Below, in pieces: positions 1-4,742 of a stretch of 6,463 nt of DNA. Both the position numbers and the translations under genes were made by a program. Source of the stretch: Bacteroides sp. (GTDB lineage Bacteria > Bacteroidota > Bacteroidia > Bacteroidales > Bacteroidaceae); contig JASLDF010000101.1 of assembly GCA_030151635.1 (NCBI GenBank), forward strand, positions 1 through 6,463. Direction: 5' to 3'. Position 1 is the stretch's first letter. Every line of letters starts with the position of its first letter. The notes under the pieces were generated by a model. That model worked only from the letters and a program-made list of their open reading frames with translations, was not told where the DNA came from and did no database searches.

Positions 1-656
1 ACGACATCACCTATAACCGCATTTTACGGCTAGTGAATGAGTTAGAATTTGATCGAGATATTACCTACTATCAATTTATTGATGATGATGTAAATGCAAT
101 TACATTTGGGAAAAACTCCATCGCCATTTCTAGTGGTGCACTACGAATGATGTCGGACGAAGAGATTAAAGGGGTTATTTGTCATGAATACGGACACATT
201 GTTCACCGAGATTACTACTTCTCGCTCATAATCTTCTCACTCACATCGATGGGCAGATTCTTCATTCACATCCCTATAAAACTGTTCACTGTGTTCTCTT
301 GGCTTGTTTCCGTAACAATCGGTGCTGTAATCAAACCGATAGGCTCTTTAATGAACACTGTTCACGATATCATACAATTTATAATTGGAATTTGCCTTAC
401 AATAATTTACGGCGTTCCTGAAATAATTGAACTAAACCTAAATAAATATGCCGAATACCGATGCGATAAGTTTGCCCTTAAATATGGGTGCGCAGAAGGC
501 TTGTACCTCTTTTTGAGTAGGGAAGAACTGGTTAAAGCAGACAATTCGTTCGATTCGTTTTTTGCCTACTTAACAAATACGCACCCGAAAACGAAAAAGC
601 GCATGAAACGACTTTCCAAGTTGATGAAGAAAAATAAAATCGTATACACAAGATAA
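1..656 (+). CDS. M48-family membrane zinc metallopeptidase, 5'-truncated by window edge
   Basis: The frame is open from base 3 to the TAA at 654-656, giving 217 visible residues; the true start lies left of the window. The GTG at 33 is in frame but is preceded by open coding sequence (DITYNRILRL), so it is probably internal. The zinc motif HEYGH is at 183-197, where two histidines bind zinc and the glutamate is catalytic. The probable third ligand is the Glu encoded at 453-455, in AEYRCDKFA, which corresponds to the family's ExxxD motif. Between the two sites are hydrophobic stretches at about 213-340 and 363-430, consistent with membrane segments as in HtpX-like and other M48 proteases. Family knowledge suggests a membrane-embedded protease that degrades or processes membrane or exported proteins; the substrate is unknown. 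It converges on the RloB gene, and its stop lies 8 bp before the left direct repeat, whose hairpin could also terminate it. The fold call is firm; the subfamily is not. Confidence 0.85.
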   Translation, partial: DITYNRILRLVNELEFDRDITYYQFIDDDVNAITFGKNSIAISSGALRMMSDEEIKGVICHEYGHIVHRDYYFSLIIFSLTSMGRFFIHIPIKLFTVFSWLVSVTIGAVIKPIGSLMNTVHDIIQFIIGICLTIIYGVPEIIELNLNKYAEYRCDKFALKYGCAEGLYLFLSREELVKADNSFDSFFAYLTNTHPKTKKRMKRLSKLMKKNKIVYTR

Positions 657-663
657 ATCTAGT

Positions 664-748
664 CACAAAAAAGTCCTGCCTCAAACAAATGGGGCAGGAC
701 TTTCTCTATGTTGTAATAAGGAATGTTACTTCTTTTTAGCTTCTAGAA
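664..748. repeat. Left 85-bp direct repeat (copy of trmD 3' end plus terminator)
   Basis: This segment matches 3743-3827 at 83 of 85 bases; the only mismatches are at 720 (G versus C) and 721 (G versus A). It contains the hairpin terminator, a linker, and the stop and last six codons of the minus-strand gene (here RloB, in the other copy TrmD). The match ends abruptly on both sides. The repeat begins 8 bp after the M48 stop codon. Together with the right copy it brackets the ATPase, RloB gene and tandem array, as expected of a target duplication or of paired attachment sites. Confidence 0.95.
667..703 (-). terminator. Rho-independent terminator after the RloB gene (bidirectional stem)
   Basis: Perfect 11-bp arms AAAGTCCTGCC (670-680) and GGCAGGACTTT (693-703) enclose a 12-nt loop. 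Read on the minus strand, the stem ends in six consecutive T residues (complement of 667-672), so it is a strong terminator for the ATPase-RloB operon, 22 bp beyond the RloB stop. On the plus strand only three T follow, so termination of the converging M48 gene is likely but weaker. The same hairpin recurs unchanged after trmD at 3746-3782. Confidence 0.9.
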
Positions 749-1427
749 TTTGATTTGGATTTAATAGTAAATCCACCAATTTGTGCATACATGTGCATGG
801 ATTGTAGCCCTCGTAGTTCGTGCTATTCTCTAGTTGGTGCCCTTGATAGAGAGCTTCAGCCCTTTCTGCAGCTCTATTGGGGTTGCCATAGGTAGTTAGT
901 AGTTCATACATAGACGCACTAGCTTTGTCATATTTAAAGTCAGCTATTTTTTCACCAAGATGTTTTTCTATTATTTTAATGTAGTCCGTGCGACCAACAC
1001 TAGCATCTAAATCCTGGAAATGCAACACATACCACAATTCAAATGCCTCGTTAGACCACGCACAGTTAAAATTACAATCCGTAGCCATTTTAATGGCATC
1101 ATTAAAATCCTTAAAATCATCTTTATCGAACACAACCCAAACAGAATCATACTCTTTACATGATTTTTCGACCTGGTTCTTGGCTTTTTTCACTAAGGAT
1201 ACCGTTCCTTTTCCCTTACCCTCAACTTCAATATAGATGTTTTTTTTCGATGAAGATAGCTGTTTTAAAGCCTCTAGGTAATTGGGTTCGGAACGTTTGC
1301 CTTCACAAAAAACAATGATATTGACCCGTTGTTTCTTCGTTCCTTCTTTTCTGTCTCGCTTGTCTTTCTTTAGCGCTCTTTTTTCTTTTTTGTACTGCTC
1401 TAGTCTGTGTTTAGGTATATTGGCCAT
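726..1427 (-). CDS. rloB: RloB-family TOPRIM-like protein, probable abortive-infection effector (AbiLii type)
   Basis: This 233-residue protein has the RloB family layout. A very basic N-terminus (residues 5-34, rich in Lys and Arg) leads into a beta strand with CEGKRSEPNYL, where Glu42 and Glu47 are candidate catalytic acids. Next comes VVFDKDDF with Asp101, Asp103 and Asp104, the second acidic site of a TOPRIM-like metal centre, then the NEAFELWYVLHF block (residues 126-137) and the closing NPCTCMHKLVDLLLN. Family knowledge places RloB next to AAA ATPases in RloA/RloB, in lactococcal AbiLi/AbiLii, and, as a more distant analogue, in PARIS (AriA/AriB), where the TOPRIM protein acts as a toxic nuclease on infection. 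The start lies 12 bp after the ATPase stop with AAAGAG upstream as a plausible ribosome site, so the two are one operon. The last residues, LEAKKK, are the same as in TrmD because the gene ends inside the left direct repeat. Target and trigger are not visible. Confidence 0.85.
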   Translation of the reverse strand: MANIPKHRLEQYKKEKRALKKDKRDRKEGTKKQRVNIIVFCEGKRSEPNYLEALKQLSSSKKNIYIEVEGKGKGTVSLVKKAKNQVEKSCKEYDSVWVVFDKDDFKDFNDAIKMATDCNFNCAWSNEAFELWYVLHFQDLDASVGRTDYIKIIEKHLGEKIADFKYDKASASMYELLTTYGNPNRAAERAEALYQGHQLENSTNYEGYNPCTCMHKLVDLLLNPNQILEAKKK

Positions 1428-1439
1428 TGCAACTCTTTT

Positions 1440-2690
1440 TTAGTAATTCACGCTTGGAATAGCGCCATATCTGCCCTTTAGGTAATCGTTCTTGTATAAC
1501 TTGTCTTTTCTTACATCAAATTCAACCAACGAATACAACTCGGTCGATTCCACACTATCTTTTTCTGTAAACCAAATCTGATCTCTTCGGAATACCTTTG
1601 GATCCAACAAGTTAATATCGTGTGTAGTAAAGATTAACTGTGCCCCTTTCTTATTTGTTTCATGATTATTGAAAAGAAGAATCAATTTCATCGTTAAAAT
1701 GGGGTGTAATTTGGCATCCAACTCGTCTATAAACAGTGTTTTACCATGCAATAGGGTATCAAAGATAGGACCAGAAAACTCGATGATTTTCAACGTACCT
1801 TCCGATTCCATATCGTCTATTTTAAAGGGCTTCTGTTCGGCAACTGTGCCATCAGCATGATATACATTATGAAAAGAATTTAGGGTTAGAATCGTTTTTT
1901 GCGACATATCTTTTAGTATATCATTGCGCACCTGCTCGGGCAATCCGTTAGGGATTAAGTCCATTGAAAAAGGCGTCTTGGTTACCTTTAAAGCCTCAAA
2001 ACCTAAATCCAACTCGGCAATAAAAGCTTTAATGGCTTGAGATTCTGGATTATCTTCCAATAAGGTTTTAAGTGTAACATCGGCATAGTTACTATTCTTA
2101 ATTCCAGAAATAACATTGCTAGTACTAAACCACGCTAAAATAGACTTAGAAAGCTCTCCATTAAGTTGTGAAACCAAAGACAGGAAAAGTCTATTGCTAG
2201 CTGTCGCACTCTCTTTACCGACTCCTTCTTTAAAGCGTGTCTTGGAAATAGAATATTGATCTAAATCTCGATAGAATAGCTCATATTCACGTTGTGAAGA
2301 CTCTTTACTATACAACCACTCTTGTAAAACGAGGGTTTCATTCGTTGTAAATCCGTATCTAAAGAGGGTCCCTTGGATAAAAAACTCAACCTCAAAGCTG
2401 GTTGGTTCATTTTTACTTTGAGCATCTAAAAGAAACGGACTATAAGGTAATGCATCATCTGGATTCAGCTTTACCGAATTTAGTAATAGATTTTTCATGG
2501 CGTTAAAACCAGAAAGTAAATTACTTTTCCCACTCGAGTTTGCTCCATAGATGGCTGCACAGGGTAGAATATCTAGTTTCTGTATCTGCGTAGTTCGTTC
2601 TTTAAATTCGGAGAGCTTTGAAGCCAACATACTGAAGACCATCTCGTCTTTAAATGAGCGATAATTCTTTAATGTAAATGTGAGAAGCAT
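1440..2690 (-). CDS. AAA_15/ABC-type ATPase, partner of RloB (RloA/AbiLi type)
   Basis: This 416-residue cytosolic ATPase is complete. It opens with LLTFTLKNYRSFKDEMVFSM, typical of SMC/RecF-like AAA_15 and AAA_21 proteins. Walker A is GANSSGKS (residues 49-56, Lys55). A signature-like SEGTLK is at 296-301. Walker B is TLFIDELDAKLHP with Asp322 and Glu323, and the switch histidine is His357 in FTTHDIN. The end, RRDQIWFTEKD to KGRYGAIP (residues 368-411), is characteristic of this defence-linked family. The unassigned middle (about residues 90-290) would hold the coiled or lid insertion and any sensing surface. It is first in the operon with the RloB gene. In related AAA-TOPRIM systems the ATPase senses infection and holds or activates the nuclease; here that role is inferred. 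The ATG at 2690 has only an A-rich leader, usual in Bacteroidota. A palindrome at 2751-2769 and the tandem array lie upstream. Confidence 0.88.
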   Translation of the reverse strand: MLLTFTLKNYRSFKDEMVFSMLASKLSEFKERTTQIQKLDILPCAAIYGANSSGKSNLLSGFNAMKNLLLNSVKLNPDDALPYSPFLLDAQSKNEPTSFEVEFFIQGTLFRYGFTTNETLVLQEWLYSKESSQREYELFYRDLDQYSISKTRFKEGVGKESATASNRLFLSLVSQLNGELSKSILAWFSTSNVISGIKNSNYADVTLKTLLEDNPESQAIKAFIAELDLGFEALKVTKTPFSMDLIPNGLPEQVRNDILKDMSQKTILTLNSFHNVYHADGTVAEQKPFKIDDMESEGTLKIIEFSGPIFDTLLHGKTLFIDELDAKLHPILTMKLILLFNNHETNKKGAQLIFTTHDINLLDPKVFRRDQIWFTEKDSVESTELYSLVEFDVRKDKLYKNDYLKGRYGAIPSVNY

Positions 2691-2750
2691 ATCTATTTTA
2701 TAACTTGATTGTCTTGCAATATACTCATTTTATCACTTCCGACTAAATAA

Positions 2751-2769
2751 TATGAGATTATTTCTCATA
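2751..2769. promoter_or_regulatory. Palindrome upstream of the ATPase gene (possible operator or leader hairpin)
   Basis: Perfect 7-bp arms TATGAGA (2751-2757) and TCTCATA (2763-2769) flank a 5-nt spacer, centred about 70 bp upstream of the ATPase start codon, between it and the tandem array. The arms are AT-rich and not followed by a T tract, so an intrinsic terminator is unlikely. A dimeric repressor site or a 5' leader hairpin is possible. I see no convincing Bacteroidota -7/-33 promoter pair in 2691-2780, so the transcription start is not placed. Confidence 0.4.
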
Positions 2770-3740
2770 AAATAAACACCACCAACTCATTTTTCTCTTT
2801 CTCCTGATGTTTCAGTTTCAACTTGAGACTTATCAGAATATTGGAATAGCTACGTTTTTGTAAAGTAAACCTTAGATAAAACAGACAGCACCAACTTATT
2901 TTCTCTTTCTACTGATGGTTCAGTTTCAACTTGAGACTTATTCGAGTATATAAGTAGCTACGTTTTTTGTAAAGCAAACCTTAGATAAAATAGACAGCAC
3001 CAACTTATTTTCTCTTTCTACTGATGTTTCAGTTTCAACTTGAGACTTATTCGAATATAGGAATAGCTACGTTTTTGTAAAGTAAACCTTAGATAAAACA
3101 GACATCACCAACTTATTTTCTCTTTCTTCTGATGGTTCTGTCTCAACTTGAAACTTATTCGAGTATATAAATAGCTACGTTTTTTGTAAAGCAACCCTTA
3201 GATAAAACCGACAGCACCAACTTATTTTCTCTTTCTTCTGATGTTTCAGTTTCAACTTGAAACTTATTCGAGTATAGAAGTAGCTACGTTTTTGTAAAGT
3301 AAACCTTAGATAAAACAGACAGCACCAACTTATTTTCTCTTTCTTCTGATGGTTCTGTCTCAACTTGAGACTTATTCGAGTATATAAATAGCTACGTTTT
3401 TGTAAAGCAAACCTTAGATAAAACAGACATCACCAACTTATTTTCTCTTTCTACTGATGTTTCAGTTTCAACTTGAGACTTATTCGAGTATATAAATAGC
3501 TACGTTTTTTGTAAAGCAAACCTTAGATAAAATAGACATCACCAACTTATTTTCTCTTTCTTCTGATGGTTCAGTTTCAACTTGAGACTTATTCGAGTAT
3601 ATAAATAGCTACGTTTTTGTAAAGCAAACCTTAGATAAAACAAATACCACCAACTCATTTTTCTCTTTCTTCTGATGTTTCAGTTTCAACTTGAGACTTA
3701 TTCGAGTATATAAATAGCTACGTTTTTTGTAAAGTAACCC
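2767..3740. repeat. Tandem array of nine 108/109-bp repeats, non-coding
   Basis: Copies can be aligned on the motif ACCAACT, which starts at 2781, 2890, 2999, 3107, 3216, 3324, 3432, 3541 and 3649, so the spacing is always 108 or 109 bp. The 2767-2780 segment (ATAAAATAAACACC) resembles the tail of the unit, and the copy from 3649 stops near 3740 just where that tail would begin. The array is thus nine almost complete units over 974 bp. The internal 108/109 length differences come largely from five versus six T residues in TACGTTTTT(T)GTAAAG. Each unit holds a short palindrome around CAACTTGA. The frame shifts between copies and stop codons are frequent, so it does not code for protein. It fills the gap between the ATPase gene and trmD, ending 2-3 bp before the right direct repeat. 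There are no variable spacers, so it is not CRISPR. Its function is unknown. Confidence 0.95.
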
Positions 3741-3742
3741 CA

Positions 3743-3827
3743 CACAAAAAAGTCCTGCCTCAAACAAATGGGGCAGGACTTTCTCTATGTTGTAATAACA
3801 AATGTTACTTCTTTTTAGCTTCTAGAA
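3743..3827. repeat. Right 85-bp direct repeat (native trmD 3' end plus terminator)
   Basis: This is the second copy of 664-748, with 83 of 85 bases identical and the same orientation. It covers the trmD terminator, the 22-bp linker, and the stop codon and last six codons of trmD. The match stops at 3827, where trmD continues with codons unrelated to those of the RloB gene. On the left it abuts the tandem array within about 3 bp. Confidence 0.95.
3746..3782 (-). terminator. Rho-independent terminator of trmD
   Basis: AAAGTCCTGCC and GGCAGGACTTT form an 11-bp perfect stem with a 12-nt loop. On the minus strand the stem is followed by six T residues, 22 bp beyond the trmD stop. It should isolate the tandem array and the ATPase operon from trmD transcription, so the operon needs its own promoter in or near the array. 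Confidence 0.9.
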
Positions 3828-4491
3828 GATCGGGGCGCAAACGTTTGGTTCTTTCCATTGATTGCGTCATTTCCCACTCTTTAATCTTTGCCTCGTGTCC
3901 CGAAAGCAAGATGTCGGGTACTTTCCAACCTTTGTAATCTGCTGGGCGAGTATAAACGGGAGCTGCCAATAGGTTGTCCTGGAACGAGTCGGATAGTGCC
4001 GATTGCTCGTCGGAAATTACGCCTGGAATGACACGGATAATGGCATCGGCCATGGTTGCAGCTGCCAATTCGCCACCTGTCAAAACAAAATCGCCAATGC
4101 TGACTTCCTTTGTAATGAGGTGTTCACGGATGCGGTAGTCAATTCCTTTAAAATGACCACAAAGAATAATTAAGTTCTTTGCCATGGACAGGTTGTTTGC
4201 CATGGGTTGGTCAAACTGTTCGCCATCAGGAGTAGTGAAGATAATTTCATCGTAATCGCGTTCTGCTTTTAGGGCTTCAATGCAACTTTCAATGGGTTGA
4301 ATCTGCATTACCATACCCGCAAAACCACCATACGGATAGTCGTCCACACGGTTGTGTTTATCGGTTGTATAGTCACGAAGATTGTGCAAATGAATCTCTG
4401 CAAGTCCTTTGTCTTGTGCTCGTTTCATAATTGAGCAGTTAAAAAAGCCCTCAATCATCTCGGGCAGTACAGTAATTATATCAATACGCAT
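3805..4491 (-). CDS. trmD: tRNA (guanine-37-N1)-methyltransferase TrmD
   Basis: TrmD methylates N1 of G37 next to the anticodon using S-adenosylmethionine, which prevents +1 frameshifting; it is cytosolic and generally essential. The 228-residue protein is full length for the short Bacteroidota form (the E. coli enzyme is longer, about 255). Visible motifs are MRIDIITVLPEM at the start, DKHNRVDDYPYGGFAGMVMQ (44-63), TPDGEQF (87-93), the knot region ILCGHFKGIDYRIREH (109-124), GDFVLTGGELAA (133-144), Arg153 in IIRVIPGV, and DSFQDNLLAAPVYTRP, in which Asp168 matches the catalytic aspartate of E. coli TrmD (Asp169). The usual YGGGxGM reads YGGFAGM. It is divergent from ligA. Its last six codons and terminator lie inside the right direct repeat, so the neighbouring cassette has not damaged it. 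Confidence 0.98.
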   Translation of the reverse strand: MRIDIITVLPEMIEGFFNCSIMKRAQDKGLAEIHLHNLRDYTTDKHNRVDDYPYGGFAGMVMQIQPIESCIEALKAERDYDEIIFTTPDGEQFDQPMANNLSMAKNLIILCGHFKGIDYRIREHLITKEVSIGDFVLTGGELAAATMADAIIRVIPGVISDEQSALSDSFQDNLLAAPVYTRPADYKGWKVPDILLSGHEAKIKEWEMTQSMERTKRLRPDLLEAKKK

Positions 4492-4530
4492 GTTAGCTTT
4501 TCCTTATTTGGGTCACGAAATATTTAATTG

Positions 4531-4538
4531 CAAAAGTA
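4531..4538 (-). promoter_or_regulatory. Possible Bacteroidota -7 box for trmD
   Basis: The minus strand reads TACTTTTG, an exact match to the Bacteroidota consensus TAnnTTTG. It would place the transcript start about 30 bp before the trmD ATG. No TTG element is seen at the expected -33 distance, so support is partial. Confidence 0.35.
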
Positions 4539-4561
4539 AGGCTTTTATTCATAGAATCGCT

Positions 4562-4569
4562 TATTTTTG
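4562..4569 (+). promoter_or_regulatory. Possible Bacteroidota -7 box for ligA
   Basis: TATTTTTG matches TAnnTTTG on the plus strand and would give a leader of roughly 165 nt before ligA. The nearest upstream TTG (4528-4530) is too far for a normal -33 element, so this is tentative. Confidence 0.3.
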
Positions 4570-4596
4570 TATGAAATCAACACCTATAAACCATCA

Positions 4597-4621
4597 AAAT
4601 GCCCAATCTGCTTTGGCATTT
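4597..4621 (+). other. Imperfect hairpin in the ligA leader region
   Basis: AAATGCCCAA (4597-4606) pairs with TTTGGCATTT (4612-4621) with one mismatch and a 5-nt loop. There is no T tract after it, so it is not a standard terminator. It could be a leader structure or a protein-binding site; no riboswitch class is recognised. Confidence 0.3.
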
Positions 4622-4742
4622 CCACGTAAGACAACTTGGTTCAGGGTTTGTTTGCTCTAAACATCAGCCTAAATAAATGTTGGTGCTTAGGAATGCAAAG
4701 GTGGAGATGCTTAGTGCTTGAAAAAAAAATAAGAAGATAAAT

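Larger units (their letters stand above)
664..3827. mobile_element. Putative accessory anti-phage cassette flanked by trmD-derived direct repeats
   Basis: Two near-identical 85-bp direct repeats enclose the ATPase-RloB operon and the nine-copy tandem array, with one repeat unit plus contents totalling 3079 bp. The right copy is the natural 3' end and terminator of the housekeeping gene trmD, so the cassette appears to have entered there without damaging trmD. Recombination between the copies would release a 3079-bp piece and leave trmD, one terminator and the M48 gene. No integrase, transposase or terminal inverted repeats are visible, so it is either mobilised in trans, gained by homologous recombination, or a remnant. 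That it is mobile is inference; the repeats and their content are directly seen. Confidence 0.55.
4492..4742. other. trmD-ligA divergent intergenic region
   Basis: This 251-bp region separates two divergent housekeeping genes and must hold both promoters. I see one -7-like box on each strand (4531-4538 minus, 4562-4569 plus) and an imperfect hairpin at 4597-4621. No convincing tRNA or protein gene is present; a 29-codon frame at 4571-4660 lacks supporting signals. The last 30 bp before ligA are A-rich, as in many Bacteroidota leaders. Confidence 0.6.

Noticed and set aside
33..35. GTG as the start of the M48 gene
   Set aside because: The reading frame stays open to the left edge with plausible family sequence, so the gene most likely begins outside the window.
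988..1236. Plus-strand frame opposite the RloB gene, and similar antisense frames in the ATPase, trmD and ligA genes
   Set aside because: They lie entirely or mostly opposite strongly supported genes, have no recognisable domains, and look like shadow frames.
3175..3363. 62-residue minus-strand protein within the repeats
   Set aside because: It is a chance open frame over one 109-bp and part of a 108-bp unit; other copies have stops or frame shifts, and no start signal is seen.
2767..3740. CRISPR array
   Set aside because: The whole 108/109-bp period is conserved, with no short repeat alternating with unique spacers, and no cas genes are present.
2767..3740. Array of integron attC sites
   Set aside because: There are no cassette genes between units, no integrase, and the palindrome does not fit the RYYYAAC/GTTRRRY core boxes.
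2691..3742. Retron or other reverse-transcriptase-linked RNA
   Set aside because: No reverse transcriptase gene is in the window, and the region lacks the long stem-loops and flanking inverted repeats of msr-msd RNAs.
4571..4660. 29-residue small protein gene upstream of ligA
   Set aside because: Its ATG is one base after the putative -7 box, so before the expected transcript start; there is no ribosome site, and it overlaps the imperfect hairpin.
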